NCBI GenBank assembly: GCA_001600615.1
Contig: BCKK01000005.1
Coordinates: forward strand, 1,054,001-1,118,000
Length of the DNA: 64,000 bases
Reading direction: 5' to 3'
Origin: Dioszegia crocea
Lineage: Eukaryota; Basidiomycota; Tremellomycetes; Tremellales; Bulleribasidiaceae
Numbering within the stretch: the stretch's first letter is position 1; the number at the start of each line of letters is the position of its first letter. The notes beneath the pieces were generated by a model that was given only the letters and a program-made list of their open reading frames with translations, was not told the origin of the DNA and searched no databases. Positions 34,016-44,341 of the stretch are shown here, piece after piece. The translations under genes were made by a program, and so were the position numbers.

Positions 34016-35822
34016 ATGTCCGATTTAGATCACAAAAATGTCGATCATTTCGCGCCCCCTACATCGGAGGAGGAGGCAGTCCTACTTCAGCGCGACTGGA
34101 CGGTAGAAGAGGAGAGCAGGGCGAAGAGAAAGTGAGTCAGATCTTCTGCAGTCTGATCTCTACCATGCTGATCTCGCAGGTTGGACTTCATCATTATGCC
34201 CATCCTCACTCTGGGTTTCTTCTGTCTTCGTGAGTCTAGCTTTGCGCTATGTGGATCTTCAGCTGATTAGGCAGAACTCGACAGGGGAAATATCGCCAAC
34301 GCCCTCACCGACAGATTCATGCCTGACCTTGGCATCAATCAGGACCAATTCAACGTCGGACAGCAAATGTTATCGCTGGGTATCGTTCTATTCGAGGTCC
34401 CCGCCAACATGTGCCTTTATCGCTTCGGTCCAGGACGCTGGTTGACGCTTCAACTCTTCCTCTTCGGCATAGTCTCAACTTTCCAAGCTTGGCAGACGGA
34501 CTATGCCTCCTTCATCGTCACTCGGCTTCTTCTGGGAATCACCGAGTCTGGCTTCATCCCTGGCGGTCTCTGGACACTATCTACTTGGTATACTCGAGAA
34601 GAGACTGCAAAGCGAGGTAAGTCAAAGCGACGTTCCTGATCCTCTTTAGTGCTGACCATCAGTCATGTTCTTCTACTTTGGGAATCAGTTCGGCCAGGCT
34701 TCGTCGAAACTCATCGCCTACGGTATTCTACACATGCGAGGCGTCGGCGGTAAACCGGGATGGTTCTGGCTTTTCGTCTTGATGGGCGGCTTCACCATTC
34801 TCAGCGGCTTCGCCTTCGGTCTCCTCCTTCCCGACTCATTCAAGAACCCTACTTCCACCTTCTTACCCCGCCGCAAATTCTTCACCGAGCGGGAACTCCA
34901 CATCCTGCAGACGAGGGTGTTGATAGATGATCCAATGAAGGGGAAGAAGAAGTCTCATATCGGCCTCGGAGCTTTCAAGAAGGCGGTGAGTAGTCTCTCA
35001 CTCTAGATCAGAATTTAGCTGATCATTAGTTCGGCTATTGGCGACTCTGGGTTCACCTCTTCATCAGCTTCTGCAACAACGGGCCGCAAAGAGCTTTCGA
35101 CACCTACTCCCCTACCATCGTATCATCTTTTGGCTTCGCCGACTTGCAATCTAACGCCTTGGCCAGTGTGGGGTTCTTCATTCAAATCCCCGTCTCCTAC
35201 GTCTTCAGCTACGTGTCTGACCACTTGTAAGTTTGCTCAGATCATCTTTCTCTGGCATTTGCTGATGAGTAGTAATCTGCGCGGTCCCACCGTGATGCTC
35301 GGCCTATTCTGCCACCTTATCGGCTACGTGCTCAACCTAGGCTTCACTGCCCTAACCAACCGTAACGTTCGATACTTTGGTGTCGTCTGGACTCAAGTCT
35401 TCGGCACCTTCTCGCATCCACTCAACATCGCTTGGATGTCCTTGACAGCTCGGGATTCGGAGGAGCGTGCTCTTGCTATGGCAATGTAAGTCTGATCCGC
35501 TCATCCTATACTCTTGCCTTTGTGCCAGGAGCGTGCTGAAGCTGTCAGGGTCATTATGGGCGCAAACACTGCTGGGATATATGGCGCTCAGATCCTCCGA
35601 GCCGACGACAGGCCCTTATACCGCCGAGGATTCAGCATCAACATTGCAATCCTCTTCGTCGCCATCTCCCTGGCGGCAGTCCGGTTCATTGACGACCTTC
35701 GGACACGTCGGAAGCAGCGAGCACTCAACAAGCTGGACTCAGAGACCAGTAGTCAGAGCGGAGAGGCGGTGGTGCCGAGTGATGTGCAGCCTAGTCCGTT
35801 CCTCGATGAGGTGAAGAAGTAA
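34016..35822 (+). CDS. MFS transporter, Dal5-type anion:cation symporter family
   Basis: About seven exons, starting MSDLDHKNVDHFAPP. The family includes permeases for allantoate, nicotinate, pantothenate and related small carboxylates at the plasma membrane. Typical blocks are KRKLDFIIMPILTLGFFCLQ, LDRGNIANAL, GQQMLSLGIVLFEVPANMCL, FQAWQTDYASFIVTRLLLGI, TESGFIPGGLWTLSTWYTRE, KRVMFFYFGNQFGQASSKL, WFWLFVLMGGFTILSGFAF, LGLFCHLIGYVLNLGFTAL, and late MVIMGANTAGIYGAQILRAD. About twelve membrane helices are expected. The last intron acceptor is the CAG at about 35551, which keeps AMAM joined to VIMGANTAG. The substrate cannot be named from sequence alone. Confidence 0.88.
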
Positions 35823-36015
35823 TGATACGGTGACCTTCTTTTAATTGTACGATCTATAGATGCAGTTCTTTCACGACTCTAGATAGGTCACTCGCCAGAG
35901 ACCGTGTAAGGGAATAACTCCCTGGCGCGATGCGCGACAAGATTTTCACCTTGGAGTATCTCCCTCACAACTTTTACCAAACCGACGCCCAGCGCTCCTT
36001 CCGCTCCCTCTCCAG

Positions 36016-36814
36016 AACGACCACGACAATCGGGTGCGACGCTTCTTCACCAAGCCCGACAGTCGTACAGTCAAGCTCGACACCGCTCGCCTTGTCTTAT
36101 CCCTTGTTGAGATGTATCAGAATGTCTTGGTAAATTTGAGGAGATGTGAGTACGGTCAGATTCTATCAGTGCTCTCAAGCTGAACTACCAGTCCAAGCAG
36201 CAGGAACGGAAGTCAGTGCAGAGCCCACCGAGCATTCATACACCGAGGCCGACGCCACTATCCTATCCGACTTCATCTCCTCCATCCTCGATTGGGATCT
36301 TCAGCTAGACTCCTCTCTCGTTAAAGAGCGACTTAGCAACCTGCCCACTCTCGCACGAAAACGCTTTGACAAGCTCGGCTGGGGGTCCATCGCATCCCCT
36401 TCAACATTCCCCGTCAAAGTCTCCCCTGACATCGTCCAATCGGTCCGAAACATCCACCCCCGCCGATCCACCGGCCGCACTGCAAACGCCAACGCCCCAA
36501 TCCCCTCCCTCTCCAATGCCCAGCCTACCGCAGACGACACCCCCGCGCCATCCCGCTCTTCCCGAAAACGCAGAGCCGCCAGCGTCCTTGTCCCTGAGTC
36601 TTCCTCTCCCTCATCCAAAGACTCCCCCCGCAAGCCCATCAACCGCAATCCAACCTATGCCTCGAGCCCTGAAGGCTCCCCCGCTCCTGGTGCGCGCGTT
36701 TCACCTGGCCCCTCTTCTCTTGACTCGTCCACTCTTGGCATCGCCCGAGTTCTATCCCCAGTCGCCGCCGCCTGGCACTGCTCCTCCTCCGGCTCCTTCT
36801 CCTTCTCGACTTGA
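36016..36814 (+). CDS. unidentified gene or gene remnant, start not found
   Basis: A strongly coding-like frame reads NDHDNRVRRFFTKPDSRTVK, LDTARLVLSLVEMYQNVLVN, then an intron (donor GTGAGT, acceptor CTACCAG near 36193) and FQAAGTEVSAEPTEHSYTEA, DATILSDFISSILDWDLQLD, LARKRFDKLGWGSIAS. It then becomes Ser/Pro/Arg-rich and stops at 36814. A classic polypyrimidine acceptor ending at 36015 suggests a further 5' exon, but no convincing ATG exon joins in frame; the ATG at 35930 is out of phase. I recognise no family. The last 160 bp overlap, on the opposite strand, the helicase remnant's final exon. It may belong to the same mobile or accessory island. Confidence 0.4.
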
Positions 36815-38269
36815 TCTCCTCCAGCATTGCTCTCGCCGTCTATGACCTCCCCTGCCATACGACCTGAGACCCGCGGAAGATGCCGCCTCCCCTCTTCACT
36901 TGTTCTCTTCCCCCCCACATTCCCCTGGACCGATGCCATATCCTCCAGCACTCCGCCCCTGCCTACCCAGCTAGTCGCCCACATTATCTTCTTTTCCTTG
37001 TACCGCTTATACACTTCTGGGCCGTTACTGGTTTTCAAGCCCCAGGCGAGGTCGTAACCCAACACCCGCCGCTTGCCCAGTCTCCGAGTCCATGATCTGA
37101 TCTATCAGCTTCATTCGTCAATGAGACTTAGGCCTGGAGCCGTATTGATTGGCAGGCCAAACGTCCGAGACGAACTCACATTGTATCCTCGACCCCTTCG
37201 CTGGCCTGCGCGGCTACTTCCAAAAGTTCGCCAACATCCTCCGCCGATAAATCCGACCACACAAACTCTTCCAGAATACTCTCTCTGACTTCATCGCTGC
37301 CTGGAACGCCCTGGCGATCGCAATCACCCGCGGATCTTGCCTGCCAGCGATAGTCATGGTTGCGAAATCCGCGGGGATGGGGGGAGGAGCGGGATGTGGA
37401 CCGGTCTGGGAGATGTGAGGGGTGGAAACGGCCTGGATCGATGAGGTAGAGGGAGGTAATTGAGATGAAGGCGGGGCTTGCACCGCAGGGAATGTATGAG
37501 ATGGGTTGAGCAAGTCGCCGGGCGCAGGCATGATCCACCGCCCGACTACAGTCGTTGGCTTATGCTCAAAGCCATTCTTGCTCAGGTGCTTTTCGAAGTA
37601 CCCGCAGAACTTGGCGCCGAGGATCAAGCAAGTTGAGACGTTACCGTAAAGAAACCCAGTGAGGATGCTCCGCAGGCAGTGCGCGTTCGGGTCGCAGAAT
37701 TGGCGCATAGCGTTACTCCTGATGAGCTTGTTGTCGAGCGGGGTTGGCTTCGCGTGCTGGTTCCAAGGGAAGACAGTCACACCCGCCCGTGCCGCCACTG
37801 TCGAGCTCCGTCCTGCTCTGCCCACCATCTGCATGAACTTCATGAGGTCCAACGGCTGGAATGCCAAGATGACATGAGCCAGATTGGGTATGTGAACTCC
37901 GGCACACCAGGTCGACCCCCCCACCCCGATTGATACATCCCCACCGATGAGTTGCAGCAGAGCCGCCGCGCCAACCTCTTCCAGCCCATTATCGCCCGAG
38001 GGTGCCTTGTCCCCGTTTCGGCTGTCCTTTCGATAAATAGGGACGATCGAGACGTCATGCACCTCGCTGAGGATGTGGGCGATGGCATCACCGGATGTCC
38101 TTGAATCGACGATGACAAAGACCTGATCGGATTCCTCGAGGATGGTGGCATAGAGGTTTTCGATGTACGACTTGATGCTGCGGGCGAGACGGAGGATGTC
38201 CATACGCTGGCCAAAATTGAAAGCAGACCATGGCACATGGTCGGGCGCATGAGGCAAGGGGGGGACCAC
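36655..38269 (-). pseudogene. truncated, frameshifted RecQ-like helicase C-terminal lobe
   Basis: From 38269 the frame reads a helicase second lobe: LRLARSIKSYIENLYATILE, SDQVFVIVDSRTSGDAIAHI (motif IV region), then motif V and VI: AGVHIPNLAHVILAFQPLDL and MKFMQMVGRAGRSS. After these comes a short Cys/His-containing region (FCDPNAHCLRSILTGFLYG). The whole first lobe, with the Walker A and DEAH motifs, is missing; upstream DNA holds a MITE and an unrelated bZIP gene. Near 37285-37315 coding character jumps from the frame ending VIAIARAFQAAMK to another frame with DEVRESILEEFVWSDLSAED. That frame ends at a good donor (37180/37179) and continues after an 83-nt intron in exon 37096-36655 (LGYDLAWGLKTSNGPEVYKR). 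A dead copy of a mobile-element or telomere-linked type helicase is the best reading. Confidence 0.65.
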
Positions 38270-38288
38270 CCCTACCTCCTTGTCGATA

Positions 38289-38384
38289 CATAGATCTTAA
38301 GCTCGTGCCAATCCGTCCAAGCCTTAAGCTCGTGCCAATCCGTCCGACGAGGCTTGGACGATTGGCACGAGCTTACATAGATCT
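38289..38384. mobile_element. 78-bp MITE-like element with TIRs and a 9-bp direct-repeat flank
   Basis: The 9-bp sequence CATAGATCT occurs at 38289-38297 and again at 38376-38384. Between them, 38298-38375 begins TAAGCTCGTGCCAATCCGTC and ends GACGATTGGCACGAGCTTA. The two ends are inverted repeats of 26 and 25 nt (38298-38323 and 38351-38375) differing by a single base indel. Inside, the left arm is partly copied again in direct orientation (38323-38345, period 27). The layout of terminal inverted repeats plus target-site-like duplication is that of a miniature non-autonomous DNA transposon. A 9-bp duplication fits Mutator-like elements and 8 bp would fit hAT. Confidence 0.7.
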
Positions 38385-38561
38385 CGAAAAGAAGTATTGG
38401 GAGAAGTATGATGTCAAGATGAACAGAGAGGCGGTGGCGAGCGCGGCGCCAGCGAAAAAGTGACACCAAGGGGGATAACGTAATGCCTTGAGGATAGACG
38501 TCTTAGACCATGCAAGATAGTCGTGATTGGAAGCTCAACTATCGCTCCCCCTAAGTCAGCT

Positions 38562-39382
38562 ATGACAAGAGGTCGCACAGTCGACAAGACGATCCAGCCT
38601 TCTCGTGCACTAGCCCAACAAAGAGACTACAGGGCTAGAAAGGCCGCGCGAATTGTGAGTGAGCGTCGCTTGATGGCGCCCATCTTCTGATCGTCTCGGT
38701 GGGCCAAGCTGACTTTCATCAGGAATGTCTGGAAGAGGAAGTTGCCCATCTTCGGGAGGAGAACGCGGCGCTAAGAGAGGATCTCCGGGCTGCGCGACTG
38801 GGGACTGCGCAAGGGGACGATCAGTTGGGGAGATCAATCGTTGAGATCCGACAACATCTTCTTCGAGCTCTTGATACGGTCAATCAGCTGGATGCCGGTC
38901 CTGCCCTCGGGCTCGGCGCGTCGTCATCTACAAGACGCGCTGAACCTACCTTGCCCCCCTCTGCTCCATACTATCCGGCTCAGCCACATTCACAGCTCGT
39001 CAACCCAGAGCAACACCCATCTTTGACGCCCGAACAACTCCAGCCGCCGTCATTCCCCATCGCCGCATCAGCTAGTGAAAGCCAGGCAGGGCAATCCCCT
39101 TCTCGTACGTCGGTACCCGATACGCCTTGCTGCGGAGGTATCGTCGACTGTGCCCCGCCTCCACCTACTCTCAATTCGACCATATCCCCCTCTTGCGGAA
39201 CTAGAGCTCCCTCGGCGGAAGCCATGTACGACGCAGACTGCTGCGGGGGCGTGTTTGATTGCTCGCATCTACCTCCGGTAGACGACAGTCTGGTAGTGAC
39301 GGAGGAGACGAGGGCGCTGTCTCATTGTCGGACAGAGGAAAGATCCAGGGGTGTCAATCCGAATTTGAAAAGCGGACATTGA
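38562..39382 (+). CDS. bZIP transcription factor with two Cys-Cys-Gly-Gly motifs
   Basis: Exon 1 is 38562-38654 and exon 2 starts at 38723. The basic region (SRALAQQRDYRARKAARI) joins exactly across the intron to a leucine-zipper heptad run, LEEEVAHLREENAALREDLR. The basic region has Gln where classic bZIPs have Asn, as in a fungal subgroup known from memory with QQRDYRARKA. The C-terminal half is Pro/Ser-rich and has two similar cysteine motifs, TPCCGGIVDC and DADCCGGVFDC, which could bind metal or sense redox. The simple frame ends SGH at 39382. Other splicing, such as a donor at about 39276 or 39396, would change the last 30-60 residues, so the 3' end is uncertain. It lies just beyond the MITE/helicase island. 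Confidence 0.75.
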
Positions 39383-39821
39383 GCCCAGCCCTCGTGAGTC
39401 GTGTTTCCACCTCATGCTGGAGTGTATAGTTTCTGACGCCGTTTAGTATCTGGCTCTCCGCGATATTCACGCCGGTTGACTTGATGAATAACCGGACCGA
39501 CAAAGACCTCAGACTCGATCCTCCACCAGAGATCTGGGCGGAGAGTGGTCTCTGGAAGGCGCTTCATACGTTTGGATCAGAAGGCTACGATAGTTATCAG
39601 GGAGGACCAATGCCCCTGCGGCACGTACAGTAAAGGATATAAAGGCCTTGAACTCGCGGTGCGTCAGAGGATGTAACTCTCAAAGGGGATGATGTCGTCC
39701 GAGAGTTGTAGGTTTCGGTCAGTTCTTGAGTGTAATCTATGGATGCCCTGTTAGGATTCACCGTATGGGGCGAAGTCCAAGTCAGCTTGGACGTGTCGGT
39801 TGTGAACGTATAGTACACAGG

Positions 39822-41332
39822 TCACATTGCTACAGTATGTTCGTCCCTTGGTTTCTGCCTCGACAGCGCCTCAAACACAGACGACGTCCTCTTTCTCGCC
39901 TTATACGCCTCACGGTCGATGGAGACGATACTGCTCTCCATTGGCGTATTCGCCACCGCCTCTTCATCTATCCCTTCCTCCTCGTCTCCGCCGCTACTGC
40001 CCTCCGAGTCCGTGTCATCGTTGCTCTCACTACCCTTCGACACCCAAATCAGCCCGGCGGCTACGACCTTGATACCCGCAACCGCCAACGTCAGGATCCA
40101 AATGGAAGACCACTTCAATAGGGCCCCGCCCGCGAAAGCGCCAGCCCAGAAGAGGATGATGTAGATGAGTCGGCGATTACGGGGGATGATATCGGATCGG
40201 TCTTTTGCCGAGGATCGGAGGGAGAAGAGGGAGGGGTCGGATATGAATGCGGCGTATGGTGTGGTCATCATTGCTGTTGGAAGTTCTCTCACTCCAGCAT
40301 TGGTCGCCTGTTGAGATCAGCGGGGAGTAAACGAGGAGATGAGCGACTCCACTGACCAGTGTCACTTGCGGCCCGCCCTGGAGGCCTATGAGGAGAAGGT
40401 ACACCCAATCCGCTCGACCTCCGGGTTGCAGCTCAGGCCATCCATAGGGGGAGGCGGTCCAAGCTGCAAGTACGAGCATTACGATTTGGAAAGTGAGACT
40501 GCCTAGAACACAGTATCTCCGTCTATGTCCTAGATCAAGATCAGCCCATCGACAGGGCTTTTCGACAGAGAGGTACGAGGTGAGACTCACCGATTACGCC
40601 GCCCATTTGCCCGAACACCAAGCCAGCCCCGATGAACGACAGCAAAGACGCCGCTGCGTATATTGGAGGCTTGTGAGAGAGCCCAAAAACGGATATTGCT
40701 AGTAGCACAGTGTTTCTGAAGCAGTCAGTCAATGAGGGAGGAGTGATAGACTTGACTCACCCGGTCATGCTGGTTGCAAAAGTCTGGTAGGCCACGATTG
40801 TGGCGGCGTCAGCCATTCTGCGTCTGTCAACCAGATTCCTGAGGTCTGCTTAGCGAAAGTTGGCTCACGCGCAAGAGAATGTGATGAGAAACAGAGGGAC
40901 CACCAGAGCATCCGGCGGTATATTCTCTCTCCATCTCTGTATCCGGTCACTGTCGTCGTCCTTGCTGGCCGCCAAATCTACCCCGCCAATCCAATCGCGC
41001 CTCCGCGAGTGAACAAATGGCCACTCGTATCCTGCCAGTATCCCTGCTCCGCGTGTCCATCGCGCCCATAGTCGCTCACGCGGCTTGGGATTAGTAACGA
41101 TTTCAGGCCAGAATGTAGGGCTGGACTTGGGCGAAACGGCACGACTCGTTCCGTATAATCGCTGATTTGGGGGTGATGGAGTGTATGCCAAAAGTAGTGG
41201 GGCTATTCATCCATTTTAGCAAAAATGATTTCCATAGGAGGTGGACTTACCTCTTTCCGTGGGGGTATGTGGCGTCTTGGGATTAGCCGTGGGCCTGGCG
41301 GGTGTCTGCGATTGGGATTGCTTGGAAGGCAT
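39822..41332 (-). CDS. DUF1275 (YoaK-type) multi-pass membrane protein
   Basis: Exons run from MPSKQSQSQTPARPTANPKT at 41332; the first intron is at about 41205-41253. The N-terminus is a basic, Pro-rich cytosolic stretch. The membrane part has PDALVVPLFLITFSC, ADAATIVAYQTFATSMTGNT, VLLAISVFGLSHKPPIYAAA, SLLSFIGAGLVFGQMGG, LGSLTFQIVMLVLAAWTAS, LLLIGLQGGPQVT and LIYIILFWAGAFAGGALLKW. The TxFATSMTGNT block in the first third and the QGGPQ block are typical of DUF1275. The function of this family is not established. The C-terminus is an acidic Ser/Asp-rich tail ending HTVAM. Confidence 0.8.
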
Positions 41333-42068
41333 CAGTCTTTGAGGCTCAATCCTGTACCTCGAAGCACGATTCGAGTACGATACTGTTCAGAGGGCAAGTA
41401 ACTGACATTGCTGAAGTGCGCCAGTTCATTTCGTCAGCCAATTGTCGAGCCTCGAGACCGAGCTCAAAATCACAGATCACAGGGGCGATGTTTCGAAATC
41501 ACACCATCCACTACAATTCACTCAGGCACCGATGACGTTATGGTAGACCTCCATGAACTGGCCGCGGATCTGATAAGATAAGCGAGCCCGCATCGCACAT
41601 GGCGGAGAGTCGGGTACCTTGATACGACCGTGCAGCCTGACAATGGATCTCAAGGCTATGCATAATGAGACCGAAATGAGAATGGTGCGTCGGGATACTA
41701 GAGAGAGCTGCCCCCGGCCCCCCTGGCAGGGCTGGGCCCGACCCCCAGTGCCACTGAAGCTTCCAGACCTGGAGTCTTGGCGCTATCTGCTGCAGCACTA
41801 GCAGAAAATATATGCCTCGCTCTGCCTGTGTCAACCACACATCCTGTACTGTACATTGCCCGAATATCAGCGCGTCGAGGGTGGCCCAGGCAGCTACCAG
41901 CAAAAACATGAAACACGGTCGCACGGACATGTCGAGGAGGGGGCTCGAATAAGTACGTGTGTTTCTGATCAGGCGGATTTTTGTCAACATGCACCATACA
42001 GCTCCAATCTGCATAGTACCTTGACTGCATAACATATCCTTTATTAACGTCGATAAACGTACACCAAG
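41333..42068. promoter_or_regulatory. divergent intergenic region between DUF1275 and NAP genes
   Basis: These 736 bp separate two start codons facing outward. A 182-codon minus frame at 41538-42086 crosses most of it and overlaps the NAP start. It has no domain and an unusual residue mix, so I treat it as chance. Confidence 0.4.
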
Positions 42069-43201
42069 ATGTCCGAAGAACAGCAATTCGAGATTGCCGT
42101 ACCAAGTCAGCTTCTTTCTCGCTTAGTTTTTGTCGACAACCTCCAAGCGCCCGGCTGACGTGATTCAGATGTCTCAGAGGCAATCCAGCAAAAGCTTGAC
42201 GAAGGTCTGTAGAGGGGCTCGCCGTATACTACCGGTCGCACACATACTGATGATCCTCAGTGACTGGTGATAAGAAGTTTGAGATGCTGCGCTTTGTCGC
42301 TGGCCAAACTGCCGACTACCTCAAGCTAGTCAGGGAACAAGTGAAGGATGTTGAGAACTTCTGGTCTTTTGCTTTGGTATGTGCAGTTTCCTTCCTGCCC
42401 CTATCGGACGTCGAAGATGTATATGCTGACATGGCCAGCTCTCACACGTCGTCTTTAAGCAGGCAGCGTCCGTCAAGGCCGACAGACAAGCTTTGACCTA
42501 TCTCACGAACGTGGAGTTGATTCAGGACGCTAAAGACCCCCGACCATTCGAAATTGTGTTCGTAAGTGATTGTCTGCTCACAATGCGCCGTATTCGCGTG
42601 GCCAAGATCGAGCAAAAGTCTGACGATGCAGCACTTCAAAGAAAACCCATATTTCACCAACTCGAGCTTGAGCAAGAAGTATACGCTTCCCAAGGGGGTA
42701 GCTGCCGTCCCAGAGGACGGTTCCATCACAAAGGAGATGAGGGAGTTCGAAATCGACGATCTGGAAACTTCGGTGAGTCTTCATCTCCAACCAGGATCAC
42801 GGCCATGTTCTGACTTATCCAGGTCGTTGAGATTGATTGGAAAGACGACCTTTGCAAGAAGTACCCCCGCAAGAAGCCCGCGAGCGGAGATGACTTTGAC
42901 GGCGATTTCGGATCATTCTTCCACTTCTTTACCGACTCAGCTGATCTCTTCACGGTAAGTTGTCGTCTCGAGTCTGCGTTCTGCGTCCGAGCTCGCAACT
43001 GACGCAGTTCAGATGGGCGCTACTCTCCAACAGGACATCCTCCCGGACATCTATGACTACTTCAGGGGTCTCGGAGAGAACTGTGATCAGGATGACGAGT
43101 TTGACGAGGATGACGAGGAGCTGGACGAGGAGGACGAGCTGGATGATGAGGAGATTGATCTCGAGGAGCCCAAGCCTAAGAAGAAGCAGAGGACGCAGTA
43201 G
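42069..43201 (+). CDS. NAP/SET-family histone chaperone
   Basis: About seven exons, the first only 34 nt (MSEEQQFEIAVP). Spliced blocks read NVSEAIQQKLDEVTGDKKFE, DYLKLVREQVKDVENFWSFA, then LTYLTNVELIQDAKDPRPFE, ENPYFTNSSLSKKYTLP, EIDWKDDLCKKYPRKKP, FFHFFTDSADLFTMGATLQQ and DILPDIYDYFRGLGENCDQD. The fold is that of the NAP1/SET/Vps75 family of H2A-H2B or H3-H4 chaperones: a long dimerisation helix, the earmuff domain, then an acidic tail. The tail is a run of Asp/Glu followed by a basic end, KPKKKQRTQ. At roughly 260 residues it is nearer SET/Vps75 than full-length Nap1. Substrate preference cannot be told. Confidence 0.85.
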
Positions 43202-43313
43202 AGTGGGAATACGCGAGTCGAAGAAGTGAAACGCCAGTAGATGTAAGAAGAAAAGTCTATCATATCCCGAATGTGATGTTCATGTGTCTGTGCCTAGAGT
43301 CCTAATTGGAAGA

Positions 43314-44133
43314 TCATCTGCCGGTGTTGAGATTTGACCTGAGCGCATCAGCCAAAACTTCAATCATGCGCTGGAGTCATGACATACCTGTTGGCAGTCG
43401 CAAGTCTGTGCCTCTCTTCCACCCACTTATACACCTCACTGTTCCCTTCCAATACAGCAAATACCTCCCTCGCTATCCGCTGATTCCTCGGCAGACCCGC
43501 CTTCCGCCCTCTCTCCGCAGCTTTCAAGAGCCACACTATGCCTTGTCTCGTCCGTTGGCGCTCGTCTAGCGCTTTGGGAGTCTGTACGAGCTTGGCTCGT
43601 CTACGGGTAGAGTTGAGGCGGACTGAGGGGGAGGATAGGGTGATAGCTCGGGCAAGAAGAGGTTTGGCAGGTTGATTTGCGGTCTTTTGTCTGGCAATGT
43701 CAGCTGGTTTGCCTGCGGATAGACCGTATTTTACAACTCACAGCATCGATAATATATCAGAGACATTGGATTGCGCCTCCGCTTTCCGTCCATGCTTCAT
43801 CAACATATTTGTGAAGATGTCCAATAACGGATCGATCTGAGGTGGGATCGCCTCGGTATATCCACGAATAGCTTCGGCTCTTTCTGGAGTGTGGGCTGAG
43901 GGCGACGAGTAGATAGATGTATTAGCCGAGGAGTATGGATTCCGCGCTTCTGGGGCGAGAGCAGTTGTTAGAGCACCGAAGCCGCCGAAACCGCTGTCAG
44001 ACGATTCGGCGGCTGAGGTATCGGGAGCTGCTGCGGTTTCTGCCGGGGAGGATATTCGGGAGGATGAAGCGAAATTGCGGATCGATACGACGAGGGAGGG
44101 GAGAGACCGTAGGGGCTGTCTGAGTGATCGCAT
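43314..44133 (-). CDS. RSM7: mitochondrial ribosomal protein uS7m (RSM7)
   Basis: Three exons starting MRSLRQPLRSLPSLVVSIRN at 44133, a clear mitochondrial presequence. A longer in-frame start at 44295 would bury it. The conserved uS7 domain includes PPQIDPLLDIFTNMLMKHGR, KAEAQSNVSDILSML, then RQGIVWLLKAAERGRKAGLP, NQRIAREVFAVLEGNSEVYK and VEERHRLATANRSNLNTGR. This protein binds the 3' major domain of the small-subunit rRNA. It shares a 208-bp divergent promoter with RRB1, a cytosolic ribosome assembly factor. Confidence 0.85.
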
Positions 44134-44341
44134 TGTATTATAGGAGTAGTTGTGGATGCAAGAACTGGCCGTATACACAGGGCTGAGATGGACTTTTGGC
44201 GGGTCAAAGTGCCGGAACCAAAGTGGTTTCCCACGGTGGAAGCTGAAATTTCTGAGCCAGCTAAGGAAGGCGAGGTGGAGGCAGTCACTGCTCAAAAGTT
44301 TGCACTCATCTACCTACCTAGCACAGAATACAGTAGCAGCT

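Noticed and set aside
41538..42183. Two long minus-strand frames between the DUF1275 and NAP genes
   Set aside because: No domain, odd residue composition, and overlap with the NAP start; best explained as chance in a promoter region.
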